DNA of 64,000 bases from Podocnemis expansa. Its lineage: Eukaryota; Chordata; Testudines; Podocnemididae. Both the position numbers and the translations under genes were made by a program. Of the stretch, positions 10,830-22,714 are shown piece after piece. Location: contig ML681996.1 of the NCBI GenBank assembly GCA_007922195.1, positions 20,674,938 to 20,738,937 on the forward strand. Direction: 5' to 3'. Numbering within the stretch: the first letter of the stretch is position 1; the number at the start of each line of letters is the position of its first letter. Below the pieces are notes generated by a model that ran no database searches, was not told where the DNA came from, and was given only the letters and a program-made list of their open reading frames with translations.

Positions 10830-11560
10830 TGTGCTATATCCTTGTAAGGAGGGCCCCTACAATAAGACAATTTCCCCTGGTCTATACAGCATTTGTATGT
10901 GTGGCACAGCCTGTGTCAAGGGGCAGGAAGATACCAAAGCATTTGATCCCATGCCTAAGAGTGTGGTACCACCTTTCAGCACTGCACCTTCTGGATGGGT
11001 ATGTTCAAAGTCTTTAAGTAGTATCCACACCCTCAGTTCCTGGAAGCAATGGTTTTGCCCTCTCTAGGCCCTTTTGGCACCAGCTTTCGAGCTGGGCCAC
11101 TAAGACGTTCAGTTCCACTTCTTGGACTTTATCACTGCCAAATTCTAGACCTTTCCCCTACACTGGGGGGGGGCAGGCCCACCCACTACTTTAGGACCCA
11201 CCCCAGGGACCCTAATAATAGCAGCCATACACCACCATGTTTCTTAATGATACTGCTTTCAGTTCTCTGGACCACTTCCCTACAGCACCAGCCTTCATCA
11301 GTATTTGACTCTCAGGGTTTTCTTTCAGGGACTAGCAGCCCACCAGGAACTTGTTATCACTTCCCCCTGGTCTCTGACAGCACTCAACTGTCTGCTGTCC
11401 TTCAATTCCTTTTAGCCAGCCAAGAGCACCAGCTGTGCTCTTCTGACTCCAGGAAGAAACTGGCTTTCTTTGGCTCTGGAGTTCTTTTATAGATGGCTTC
11501 CCTAGATTCTGACTGACTGTTTCCAACGCAGTCTACACAGGCCACTTAGAGGACTTAGCG
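10830..11560 (-). repeat. LTR-like sequence, minus strand, same family as 52562-53319
   Basis: Read on the minus strand it has a TATA-like 'ctataaaagaactccag' (about 11476-11492), then the shared block (ggtccctggggtgggtcc, gtagtgggtgggcctgcc) at about 11165-11215. A G-run interrupts that block (11166-11174). Ends are not defined and no coding region is attached. Confidence 0.4.
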
Positions 11561-11822
11561 CCACTGCTCCTTTCCTGAGATGCCTCCAGCAGGGAGCTTC
11601 AGGGTCTAGTCCAATATATTAGATCCTGCTAACAATAATGGAAGCAACTGTTCAGATATTAAAAGGATGTAAATACCAAGGAAAAATGGTATAATTTAGT
11701 GTAATACAATGTGATATAACTAGGAGTATTCAGATGAAATTAAGAAAAATGTAGACTGAATATCAAAAAATACAACTTGGCAGTGAAATATCTTTAATTT
11801 GTGACACCAAAGTGAGACTTCA

Positions 11823-12104
11823 GGTTATGTCCACTCTGGAGATGGACGTTGTAATTTCCGGTTTGAGGAGACATAACTGTACTAGCTCCGATCAAGCTAA
11901 TATTATAAAAATTAAAGTCTAACTATGGCCTTACTGCCCTGAGAAAAAGACTGTCTGAGATCTTAGCTATGTATCAGGGTGAGTGGCACATCCACTGCAC
12001 TACTGGCACTGCTCTCATTAGTGTGCTTGCTTGATCAGAATGAGTGGCAGTATATCTGCTCATACTGTAAATTTAGACTGTTTATCCCTGATGTAGACAT
12101 ACCC
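11823..12104. mobile_element. Possible MITE with Harbinger-like ends
   Basis: The left end GGTTATGTCCACTCTGG and the right end (complement GGGTATGTCTACATC) resemble the other MITE termini in the window. The interior is not built of the palindromic words seen in the others, and no clear target duplication was found. Confidence 0.45.
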
Positions 12105-12465
12105 TAAGAAATCTGGGTTCAGTTCCCTCCTCTACTACCAGTGTCCTGTATGACTGTTCAGTGAGTATTTGGTACCCCAGTGCTTTTGAATATCCCACTG
12201 TTAGGGATTTTCTGTCTACAACTACCTCCAGGAGAGCAGTCCTTTGTGCCAATATTCTGTGTGACTTCAGTGTACAGGGGTACCTGCATGGATCTGTTTG
12301 CAGGATGAAGACCTTAATCATTCCATGATTCAATTTCCCATCTGCAAAATAGGGATAATAACACTTTTCTAACACAGGGGTCTTATGAGCTTACATTTAT
12401 TAACATGTAGTGAAGTTCTCTGATACAGTAGTGATGAGAACGATCTAAGTACCTTGATGGAGAAT
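12105..12465 (+). repeat. MIR/CORE-SINE-like relic
   Basis: It begins 'atctgggttcagttccctcc' and later has 'caatttcccatctgcaaaat', 'agggataataacactt' and 'acacaggggtcttatgag', in the order of a MIR-type SINE. The middle (about 12170-12310) does not fit and may be inserted. Confidence 0.5.
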
Positions 12466-12531
12466 AGAATAGATAGGTTAGCTTTGTTTCTTTATCTTTT
12501 TTAGGGATTCCCAACACTTTAAACACACTTC

Positions 12532-12987
12532 GGCTATGTTCACACACAAAGTGCTTGTTTTAAAACAAGACATTTCGAAACAAGCCATTTCAAAATAACA
12601 TGTTATTTCAAAACACCTTATTTCGAAAGACAAAAAAGTGTCTTCGAAATAAGGGAAACAAAATAGCATGTCGGACATGCTATTTCACTTCAGGGAGGCT
12701 GCAGACTCCCGTGGAGTGAGAGGAGCTGGTGGCTCACCACGTAGGGGTCTGCAGGGGACTGTTTATTCTGAAACAACATGCCCCCATGGGGTTGTTTCGA
12801 AACCCCTGGTTTTGAGAAAACCTTGTTTCGAAACAGAAGGAGCTTTAAGCTGTTTCAAAACATGGCTCCCATTTCAAAACAAGGGACCCCCTTGTTTTGA
12901 AATGGGAGTACGTCATGTGGACACACTGTTTCTTACTTCGAAACAACCTCTGTTGTTTCAAAATAAGAAGCCTGTGTGAACATACCC
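12532..12987. mobile_element. Harbinger-type MITE, 'TTTCGAAAC' word type
   Basis: Ends are GGCTATGTTCACACA and the complement of GGGTATGTTCACACA. The flanks are TTC and TTT, a near-match 3-bp duplication. The interior repeats TTTCGAAA and GTTTCAAAACA words. It contains a short core 'atagcatgtcggacatgct' (about 12663-12682) like the core of other members. Confidence 0.75.
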
Positions 12988-13449
12988 TTTAAGAATACAA
13001 GGAACAATTCTTGACAGGCAGAGAGATGGATTGGATGATCTAATAGATCTATTTTACTTCTGACTTCTCAGATTATACGAAAGGTTCTATATATGAAACT
13101 GCTTAGTATTATAATTATCTCATGATGTGGGGTGTTATGTTAATCATTTTATTATTACAGAATGTCAAGTTCTCTGCAGTTGCAGAGATCCCAATTTTTT
13201 CAGCATTTTTAGTGTTACACACATCTCCCCAGGCTCAGAAGAGGAAACCAGGTCTGGACCAGCAGAAGAAAATTATTTAATGATTGCACCCCCCTCTTTC
13301 CTTCTCTTCCTGTGGGTATGCTGTGGGAGGAGGTGGGACTCCTTGCCTCCATGACTCGATCTAAAAGATGCACAATATATTTCAGAACACACTGTTTTGA
13401 TGCACTTTCTCAATTTCTGTACAATGAAACACTGTGTGGTAGCAACAAA
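12988..13449. other. No feature recognised
   Basis: No recognisable gene or repeat. Confidence 0.4.
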
Positions 13450-13566
13450 TAGTGTAGTGAGTAGTGCTGCTGCTTAATATGCAAATAGTCATGGGTTTAA
13501 GCCCCAGGGGGTTGGACTCAATGATCTCATGAAGTCTCTTCCAGCTTTATGATCCTATTCTATTTT
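13450..13566 (+). repeat. tRNA-derived SINE with CR1-like 3' tail
   Basis: A tRNA-like head ends in a B-box-like 'atgggtttaagcccca' (about 13491-13506). It is followed directly by 'gggggttggactcaatgatc' and 'cttccagctttatgatcc', which is the CR1 LINE 3' end. This head-plus-CR1-tail design is known in sauropsid SINEs that borrow CR1 enzymes. The A box is degenerate. Confidence 0.6.
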
Positions 13567-16500
13567 CATTTAAATCCCTGTGTTTGAGATTAGAATATGC
13601 ATGTATCACTAAATAGTGAATAACTCTTCCCCAGTTCTTTTCTTCTGATATTCATTTTTCATGCTTTTTCATTTGAAAATAGAGAAAACAGAAAGATTGG
13701 AGTACCTGTAGATCCTTTCAGTATTCACTAGTGAAAGACAAAATGCAAGAACAAATAGTGATGGATGATGGTTAACATCAGATCTATCCCTTAAGAAACT
13801 CTAACACATCAGTAAAAATAAACAGATATCAATGGAAGCACTTTGAAATAGTAAATGATTTTGAAACAATATAAATACTGGGTATTGAATGGGTCAGGTC
13901 CCCAGCTGGTGTAAATTAATATAACTCCAATGAAATCTATTGTGCTACAAATATTTATACCAGATAACGGTCTTGCCCTTTGTATCTATGTCAACCTGAA
14001 TTTTTATTTAAAATCAATCCTATAGGTTGAATATACACTTGATAAAGTTAAAAATCACAACAGTTTTTGTAGACACAAACATTTTTACATTACAGTAGAT
14101 ATAGGAGAAAAAAACACATTGTTTTGTGTTTGTTTCTACAAACACTGGCAAGATCTCTTTCAGAGATCTTGCAATAGGTAACTGTTCTGGTATTTTGCCA
14201 GTGGTTCTCTATAGCAATTGTTGCTTTAATCTGGCTCAAACTATGAATTATTTCCTAGGCTGGAGTAGCCTCTAAATTATTGTTCCATTAAGGTTGTAAA
14301 GCTAATCCCTTGAACATACTTTTACAACCAATAAATATGCTGTACTGTGCATCATTTAGAGTATTACCAGAAGTGCTTGCTATTGATACAGCCCTAAAAG
14401 AAATGTTCCATCAATATAAAGTAATATTCTTCTAACATATTCTGAAACTGTTTAAAACAAACACGCTGTATATTATTGAAATGCATGGCATGTGATAGTT
14501 TTGATACAGCCATTTATGAGTTACATTCTTGCAAACAAGACCTACGTTACCAGAGGCTAGGAATGTATTTTAGCTAAATTTGAATGAGTATGGTGCCCTG
14601 AGACACACTTTACTCCAATTTTATTTTTATATTGCACTATTGTGTCACATTAGAACTGATTTTATTGCTGGGAAGGCACACTTTTTGTAGGAACTAAATC
14701 AAACTCTAGATAAAGCAAAGATTGTTTGCATAACTATCTATAAAATTGTCTCTCAGGTATTGTGTACGAAACATGTGTTATATACATTTATATTCACATT
14801 ACTGAAACCAGTCCTATTGCCAGTCAGTGAAATACTCTACTCACATTTTTCAAAGCTATGATGTCACTGAGGGATTTTAAAAGAATTTCAAGTGTTAGAG
14901 CAGTTATCCAATACAATAGTGATATGATGCTAATCTGAAGTAAATAAAATGTGATGGAGTTTAGATATCTCCCATTGACACTCACAGAGGTTCAGGGAGC
15001 TAGAGAACTCGATTAGGACACTTGGCTGCAACATTAATGTGTGTGCACATGTTTCTGGTGCTTACAGCTGAAGGATGAGACACAGCTGGAAGAACTGGGC
15101 CAGGAAAGAAGGAGGGTTGGAAGCTGTGATGATGCAAGTGGGAAATGATCCTAAGATCTACTCTTCCTAAGACAGGCATGCTGACAAAATGCCAGGCAAG
15201 ACTTTTCAAAGGCACACAGATGGAGTGAGATCCTATAGTGAATCATGATGAAAGGGCTGGAATTGGACTTCCTTTGAGACATTGCTTGCTACCAGACTTG
15301 GAAAGCCTTAAGGAAAAGGCCTAGAAACAGGCAAAGGTAGGCAGTGATAAAGGGAGAAATGGCAAGGACTCTGTGGAAGTGAACCTTAGCTGCTCTCTAC
15401 AAAGTCTGTAGGTTGGAACCCTGTATAGAGGGAGGGTCATGACTTTCCTATGGCTAGTGTAAAAGGTGTTATGAAACCTTCTGGTATAAGGAATGAGGAC
15501 TATTGAAAGCTCAGAGATAAGTGAAAGGACAGAGAGGGACTGTGTAATGGTATAGCATCTTCTTTCTGCCATAATATAAGACTGGCTGGGACAAATTTGT
15601 GTGAAGGATATCTTGAACTGGTGTGTGGGGTCACAAATCACTCAGATTTGGCCCATTTTGGTTGCTTGACATCTCTCCTCCACACCAGGTATACTTTTGC
15701 AGTTTTTCCAATGCCAACTGTTTGTACTGTGAAGTAGTTGGCATTAAAAAGTGAACACTCAACCATCTGTTAATATGGTGTCCCTTTTCCTGAGAAGTTA
15801 TCCGTGCTAATAGAGTGGTAATCAGTGAAAAGCTGACATTTGCTAATGGCTTGTGCTTTCCTTCTGTGTGTTTAGACTGTAAGCTCCTTGGACCAGTAAC
15901 TTGGTTGGCTGGCACATTCTTCCTTCTGTTCTATAATATTGTATACCAATAGTGCTATATGAATAAAAACATATATTATAATAATAAATGGAAAATATCT
16001 TTCTTGTAACTGTAGTATAGGGGAACATAGTTTTTGGAATTGAGATTATAATTTGATCATCTGATGCATGCTCCGAAACCCACTGCAATCAATTAAAACT
16101 TGTCCATTGACTTCAGTAGGCTTTGGATTAAGTCCACATTGTAACAGATTTCCCCACCCCCTCCTGATCTGTACATATGAATTGCCAAGCTCATTCATTT
16201 TATCATACAAGAAACCTACTTTATGGTTTTCTAGCTTATTTTATTTGGTTAGCTAGTTACAGAAGCACTGTAAGTGCCTAAGGTGTGAAAGAATTCATGA
16301 TTTTTTAATGTCAGCCAGAATGTTTCATCTGACACCAAAACTGCTTCTTGAAAACACTTTGAAATATTTAAGTTATTTTATTAGGTTGTCTAAAGAGTCT
16401 TGAACTGCTGACTGTAAAGGCTAAGGACTTTTGCTTTGCCAATGCAACAGATAAAATATGCACTGAGGCAGTGCTAGATTCCTTAACCTCTCTTGCAATG

Positions 16501-16984
16501 TGACAGCACCTTCGTTTCTGTGGTTGAATGAGTTTTTCAGTTTCAATGGCCTAAAGTTCTCAGTCCCTCTAATAAGGATGCTAATAAATGCAGAACTTAG
16601 ATTTAAAGTATTTTCAATGCAAAAAATAATGTTGTTTTAGCATTTCTTTTTTTGATTTTTTTTTTAACTCATCACTTCTTGACAGAAGTGCACAATTTAT
16701 TTGTGGAATATACAAAAATAGTTTACAGTTATATACAAAAATAATTTATAACACTAACCCTATATTTATATGCGCATGTGTATGTGTAAGTTCCCAAAAG
16801 GGTGACTGTACTGACAGTAGTAACTGAAGGATAGTCACACTACTCTCTGTTTTAGGAAAAGTTTTCTGTAGTGTGGTACTGTGGAGGATGAAAGAGGCAG
16901 TAGCTACAAAGCTTAGGAAAAGAGCAGGCTGAACTGAGGACCAAGAGATGCTATGTAGATCAATCAAATAGTCACATTAAGGAC
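13567..16984. other. Mostly unique AT-rich sequence
   Basis: No convincing gene. It contains an ancient hairpin-type repeat at 13892-13980 (separate entry) and 'ccattgacttcagtaggctt' near 16103-16122, a phrase common in old amniote repeats. Short open frames near 15000-16100 show no recognisable domains. Confidence 0.4.
13892..13980. repeat. Ancient imperfect hairpin repeat
   Basis: The left arm 'agctggtgtaaattaatata' and the right arm 'tgctacaaatatttatacca' are degraded inverted copies around 'actccaatgaaatctattg'. This resembles an old amniote hairpin repeat whose better copies read 'ctggtgtaaatcag' and 'ctgatttacaccag'. Confidence 0.4.
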
Positions 16985-17510
16985 CACCATAGAGGAATAT
17001 ACTGAATGACATACTACCTTTATCGATTTTGTTGATTTTTTTAAAGGCATTTGACAACTTGCAGAGGTATACATTGTTTAATATTCTTCAATGTTATAAA
17101 ATTACAGCTAAAGTTATCAACATCATCAAAGTTAAGTACAGTGACGCAAAGTATGTTCTAAGGATCAACAACCAGTCAAGAGTGTGAAATAGGATTGAAT
17201 TCTATCTCTGTTGTTGTTTGGCATTACTATACACTGGATTTAGTAGTTTATTAGCAATACAAACACTGGCATAGCATGGGTAGACAGCAAATGCCTGGAA
17301 AACATTCATTTTGCTGATGTTGCACAATTGGGTGACACTTTACAACAGCAACAACAAAGGCAGATATCTTCGCAAAAACAGCAGGCAAAACAGGGCTCAG
17401 AATCAATTGCATCTAAATAAACAAACAAAAATCCTTGAAACCCAGATGATGAGGAGTAACATCATATTAGAATGAGAAAAGATCAAGAAAAATAGATCAG
17501 CTAATTTACA
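16985..17510 (+). pseudogene. Decayed non-LTR reverse transcriptase, not CR1
   Basis: Conceptual translation over several frames gives FLKAFDNLQRYTLFNIL (about 17035-17085), ITAKVINIIKVKYSDAKYV (about 17100-17160) and, further on, HFADVAQLGDTLQQ (about 17308-17350). These correspond to the D/KAFD block, the following helix and the FADD box of a non-LTR retrotransposon reverse transcriptase. The second Asp of the FADD box is Val here. The wording fits I/Nimb-like elements better than CR1. Stops and frameshifts are frequent. Confidence 0.55.
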
Positions 17511-17648
17511 GGGACATAAGACTAGTCATAAAGGGTTGAACTAATAGTCCATCTAGCCTAGTATCATATCTTCTCCAGTTGTCCAGAACCAGTTTCAGGC
17601 AGTTGGAAGTTTAAGGACATGTGGAGCATGGCCATCTTGGATAATAAC

Positions 17649-17789
17649 TAGAGCCTTGCACGGATACATATATGTGGATCTGTGTCCGACCTGCATCCGC
17701 AAGAAATGGTCCGTGGATATCCGTACTGTATCCACGGATGCAGATGTAATGCAGATACCCACGGATATCTGCGGATTTGCAGGGCTCTA
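17649..17789. mobile_element. hAT-type MITE with 8-bp target duplication
   Basis: Ends are TAGAGCCTTGCACGG and the complement of TAGAGCCCTGCAAATC. The 8-bp duplication ATAATAAC is exact (17641-17648 and 17790-17797), diagnostic of hAT elements. The interior is made of 'ggatatccg' and 'tccgcggat'-like inverted words. No coding capacity at 141 bp. Confidence 0.88.
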
Positions 17790-18904
17790 ATAATAACCAC
17801 TGATGGACTGATCCTTCATACACTTATCTAATTCTTTTGTGAACCCAGTTATATTTTGTTCTTCACAACATTCCTTTGAAATGAGTTCCACAGTGATGGT
17901 ATATTGTGTGAAGAAGTAATTCCTCGTACTTGTTTCAAACTTGCTGTCCATTAATTTCATCAGGATGTGGTAGTTCTTGTACTATCTGTGTAGCAGAAAA
18001 TGAGTACCTGTTGCCTAGTATAATGTGTCTAGATGAAAGGGTTGAGGTCTGACCAAAATCTGGCTTTAGGAAACAGCAACTGCTTGCTTGTTTACAAGTT
18101 CACTGACAGATACAGGAACTTGGCAAAAATACATCACTGTTAATTCATTGGCATTCCTAAAGAGCAGTGACAGGAACATGGTATTGTTAAAAACAATAGT
18201 AAGCTTAACTCCTCTGATACATGGTGATCGCAGAAGGAGACGATACTCATGTTCCTGAAACAGAAATACACTATGGGAAGGGAGAACAAGCTTTCTCCAC
18301 GATTCAGTGGTTTACAAAAACAATCATGAGAGACAGAGCAGAGATGTCCCAAACCTAAGGTAAAAGAGAAGGGAAGATGAATGCAAATGTTATGCTTAAC
18401 TTGGAGGTGAGGTACAATAGTCAATATTAGTGACATCAGAGAGATATGAGAAAGCCATCTTAACAGGGCCATCTTTGTCCAACCTTGGGAATAATAGGAA
18501 ATTCCAACATTAAAACAGATCCAGTTTCACTTTGATGAGCATGCATATCCTAGTGTACTTACTTGTATCTCCTATGGGGTGCTAGCACCATGATTTGCTT
18601 TCAATAAAACTGGCCAAGGGCATTCACTGTTTAACTGAGCCTATGGTAATGTATGGGTCATGCTTAATGAAGTCTGTCAGTCAGCTTGCTGCAGAAACTG
18701 AGATGGAAGCCAGAGAACTCACACAGCACACAGTTTGACAACAATGTGAAGTGGTAAACAAAACTTTCTTATTCTGTACATCTGTACCATTTTTTATTTG
18801 TAATCACTATCATATTCCTCCTTAGCTGTCCTTCTTAAACTGAACAGTCCTTGTCTCTTTAATCTTGCAAATCTTTTTTGTAGCCTTTGCACCTATTTCA
18901 ATTC

Positions 18905-18906
<2 letters not shown>

Positions 18907-18947
<41 letters not shown>
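18907..18947. repeat. (AC)n microsatellite
   Basis: An uninterrupted AC repeat of about 20 units, lying inside the old CR1 copy. Confidence 0.95.
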
Positions 18948-18949
<2 letters not shown>

Positions 18950-19744
18950 TGCACACGCTTCTAGATGGGGTAACCAGAACCACATATTTCAAGGTGGGAG
19001 TATATTGTGGGTTTAGAAAGTCAGTATTTTCTATTTTATTACATATTTCTTTTGTAAATGGCTCCTAACATTCCATAAGCTCCCCCTGCCCTCCGCTGTT
19101 GCATGCTGCACCAATATTTTCAGAGAACTATTCACAATGGGTCCAGGATCTCTTTCTGCAGTTTATCAGCTGATTACGATCCTATCATTTTCTACATATA
19201 GTTGGGACTATTTTTTCTAATGCACACTATTTTGCCCTTGTCAGCATTGAATTTCATCTAGTCACCTAGTGTTGTAAGATCCATTTGTAACTCCTCACAG
19301 TCTGCTTTGAACTTAAGTATCTTGAGAAAATTTGTTTTGTCTGCAGACTTTGCCATCTCACTGTTTACCCTTTTTTCCCAATTATTTATGAATATGTTGA
19401 ACAGCTCTGGTGCAAGTACAGATACTTAATTGGACAGCCCCGCTATTTACCTCTCTCCATTGTAAAAACTTGATTGTCTATTTCCACCCTTTGTTTTCTA
19501 TCTTTTAACCAATTACTGATTTCTGAGAGGATTGTCTGTCTAAATCCATGATTGCTTAGTTTGCTAAAGAGTCTTTGGTTTGCGATGTTGTCAAAGGTTT
19601 TCTGCAAGTCCAAGGATACTCTATCAATAGGTTATTCTTTTCCACATACTTGTTGACTCCCTCAGAAAATTCTAGTAGATTGGTGAAAAATGATTTTCCT
19701 TTAGAAAAGCCAAGTTGACTCTTCCCCAACATATTGTGTTCAAA

Positions 19745-20043
19745 TAGGATGGAGCTAGACTCTTTTCATTGGTGGCAGATGACAGAACAAGGAGAAATAG
19801 TCTTAAGTTGCAATGGGGGAGACCTCACTTGCATGTTAGGAAAGTCTTTTTCACTAGGAAGCTAGTAAAGCACTGGAATGGATTACCCAGGGAAGTGGTG
19901 GCACTCTTAGGGGTTTTTAAGGCCTGACTTGACAGAACTCTGACAGAGATGGTTTAGTTGGGGTTGATCATGCTTTTAGAAAGATGTTTTACTAGATGAC
20001 TTCCTGAGGTCCCTTCCAATCCTAAATTTCTATGATTCTATGA
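19745..20043 (+). mobile_element. CR1 3' end, 5'-truncated, plus strand
   Basis: Reads 'agtgcactggaatggattac'-like CR1 C-terminal text, then the CR1 3' untranslated end 'gatgacttcctgaggtccc', 'ttccaatcctaaatttc' and the terminal octamer repeat 'tatgattctatgatt'. It is inserted opposite to the surrounding older CR1, whose sequence resumes at about 20044. Confidence 0.8.
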
Positions 20044-20960
20044 TTTGTGTATCTCATAATTCTGTTCTTTAATATAATTTCAAACAATTTGCCAGGCACT
20101 GATACTAGGTTCATTGCCATGTAATTACCAAAATCACCTTTGGGCCATTTTAAAAAAACTGGTATTCCATTAGCTACCTAGTCAAGTAGCACAGATACTG
20201 ATTTGACCCATAGGTTGCGTAATACAGAAATTCATGTTTGAATTTTCTAGAACTCTTAGGTGAATATCATCAGTTCTTAGTGACTTATTACTGTTAAATT
20301 TATTAATTTGTTTTAAAATCTCATCTGTTGACACACTGTCTGCAATGATTCCTCAAATTTATCAACTAAAAGCATTGGCCAAGGCATAGGGATCTGTCCC
20401 CCATCCTCTTGTTATGACCAGTACAAATAATTCATTTAACTTCTCTGCAACATCCTTGTCTTCCCTGAGTGTTCCTTTAGCATGTTAATTGCACAGTGCC
20501 CACACTAACTGTTTTGCAGGTTTTCTGTTTCTGATGAACTTTTTTTTTTGCTTAGTTTTTGTGTCTTTAGCTAGTTGTTCTTCAAATTATTCCCTAGTCT
20601 TCCTTATTATACTTCTACACTTGGCTTGCCAGTGTTTATGCTCCTTCTATTTTCCTCAATAGGATTTGAATTCCAGTTTCTAAAGAATGTCTTCTTGGTT
20701 CTAACTACCTCTTTATTTTTTTTTAATTTATATTTTTTTTTTAGCCATGGTGGATTTTTTTATCACTATTGTTATTGTTGTTCTTACTGGTTTTTTTAAT
20801 TATTTTTTTTAAATGTGATAAATAGGTTCTAAATCTCTCCACTATGAAGTTCTTAAATAGTATCTAAATAGATTGCAAGCATTTCACCCTTGTGACTATG
20901 CTGTTTAATTTCTATTTAACTAGCTTCCTTATTTTTTGTGCATTCCCCTTTTTTAAAATA

Positions 20961-21201
20961 AAGACTAAAGTGGTGGTTTTCACTGGCATTTCTCCACCTA
21001 CATGAATGTTACATTTCATTACATTACAGTCACTGGTATGGAATTTGAACTAACCAAAGACGACAATGATTATGGAACACTGTGTGCAGATTGCACCAGA
21101 AATTTTAATAGGTAATACCAAAATAGAAGTTGTATGCAAGTGCTTCTATCTAGGAACAATTGCATTCGACACATTAAATCCAATGTAGTTAAACTTTGGA
21201 T
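20961..21201. other. No feature recognised
   Basis: Short spacer between two CR1 copies. Confidence 0.4.
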
Positions 21202-22625
21202 CCTAGAATCATAGGGTTAGAAGGGACCTCATGAGGTCATCTAGTCCAACCCCCCTGCCAAAAAAAAGCAGGACCACTCTCACTAAATGATCCCACCCAG
21301 GGTTTTGTCTAACCAACCCGTAAATATCTCCAAAGATGGAGATTCCACCACTTGCCTAGGTAGCCCATTCCAATGCTTCAGCACCCTCCTAGTAAGAAAG
21401 ATATTCCTAATATCCAACCTCAACCTCCTCAGCTGTAACCTGAAACCATTGCTCCTTGTTCTGTCCTCTGTTACTACTGAGAACAGCTGAGCTCCATCCT
21501 CCTTGGATCATCCCTTCAAGTAGCTGAAGGTTGCTATCAAATCCCCCTTCAGTCCTCTCTTCTGGAGGCTAAATTACCTTAGTTCCTTCAGTCTCTCTTC
21601 ATAAGTCTTGTGCTCTAGCCCCTTGATCATTTTTGTTGCCCTCTGCTGGACTCTTTCTAATCTGATCACATCCTTTTTGTAGTGGGGAGCCCAAAACTGG
21701 ACACAGTATTCCAGATGCAGCCTTACAAATGCTGAATAGAGGGCATTGCATCCCTTGACCTGCTGGTAACATTTCTACTGATGCAGCCCAGTATGCCACT
21801 GGCCTTTTTGGCAACAAGAGAACAATGTTGACTCATATCCAGCTTCCCATAGACCATGACCCCCCAGGTCCTTTTCTACAGTGTTGCTACTTAAGTGATC
21901 ACTCCCCAGCCTTTAGCAGTACATGGAGTTTTTCTGTCCCAAGGGCAGGACTTTGCACTTGTCCTTGTTGAACCTCATGAGATTTCTATTGGTTCACTGC
22001 TCCAATTTCTCTAGGTCTCCCTGAATCCTGTCCACACCCTCCAGCATGTCTACCATTCCCCTAAGCTTGATGGCATCCGCAGACTTACTGAGTATGCAGT
22101 CTATCCCATCATCCAGATTATTAATAAAAATGTTGAATAGAACTAGCCCCAGACCTGGCCCCTGGGGCACACCACTCATTACTGCTTGCCAACTAGATAT
22201 GGAGCCATTGATTCCCACTCACTGAAGCTGTTGATCTAGCCAGTTTTCTATCCACCTTATGGTCGGCACATCCAACCCATACTTCTCTAAGTTGCCTATG
22301 AGAATTCTGTGGGAAACCATATCAAAAGCCTTGCTAAAGTCAAGGTATATCACATCAACAGCTCTTTCCACATCCACAAATCTAGTCATCTCATCATAGA
22401 AGGCAATGAGATTGGTAAGGCACAATTTACCCTTGGAGAATCCATGCTGACTGTTCCTGATCACTCTATTTCCCTCCAAGTGTTTCAGGATGGATTCCTT
22501 GATAACGTGCTCCATGATTCCTTCCAGGGATTGAGGAGAGGCTGACAGATCTGTAATTCCCCAGATCCTCCTTTTTCCCTTACTTGAAGATCGGTACTAT
22601 ATTCATTTTTTTTCCAGTCCTGATT
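21202..22625 (-). mobile_element. CR1 LINE, 5'-truncated, minus strand
   Basis: The 3' end on the minus strand is the CR1 terminal motif ('ccctatgattctagg', about 21203-21220). The body extends through ORF2 to about 22625, where it stops inside the RT region near the KANVVPVFKKG position. It is a typical 5'-truncated copy. Confidence 0.88.
21280..22560 (-). pseudogene. CR1 ORF2 reverse transcriptase remnant
   Basis: Minus-strand frames show IKESILKHLEGNRVIRNSQ, then HGFSKGKLCLTNLIAFYDE and VIYLDFSKAFDMVSHRIL (22219-22515), followed by SGVPQGPGLGLVLFNIFINN and DDGIDCILSKSADAIKLRG (21994-22218). The catalytic FADD box is degraded to SADA. C-terminal CR1 text continues to about 21280 with frameshifts. 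The protein would be inactive. Confidence 0.82.
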
Positions 22626-22714
22626 TAAAAACTTGCAACATCAACACCACAAACTAGGATGAGGCAGCAAGCAAAAGCCCAAACTGGAAGGCTTTGCTGG
22701 ACCAGAGTTTCAAG

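Larger units (their letters stand above)
17528..20960 (-). mobile_element. Old CR1-type LINE, minus strand, much interrupted
   Basis: Pieces follow in CR1 order from the 3' side at left to the RT side at right: 'ccatctagcctagtatc' and 'ccagaaccagtttcaggc' (17550-17600); 'gtgtgaagaagtaattcc' (about 17905); 'atattcctccttagctgtcc' (about 18810); 'tgcactattttgcccttgtc' (about 19222). Next is an RT stretch reading NHGFRQTILSEISNWLKDRKQ-like text (split here: NHGFRQTILSEI, SNWLKDRKQ; about 19490-19560). More 5' sequence extends to about 20960. Interruptions are a hAT MITE, an unrecognised piece (about 18060-18780), a CA repeat and a plus-strand CR1 end. No intact frame remains. Confidence 0.65.

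Noticed and set aside
12478..12979. Frames with repeated CFE/CFK text
   Set aside because: Translation of the TTTCGAAA words of a MITE, not a protein.
18865..19068. Frame with repeated Thr-His
   Set aside because: Translation of the (AC)n microsatellite.
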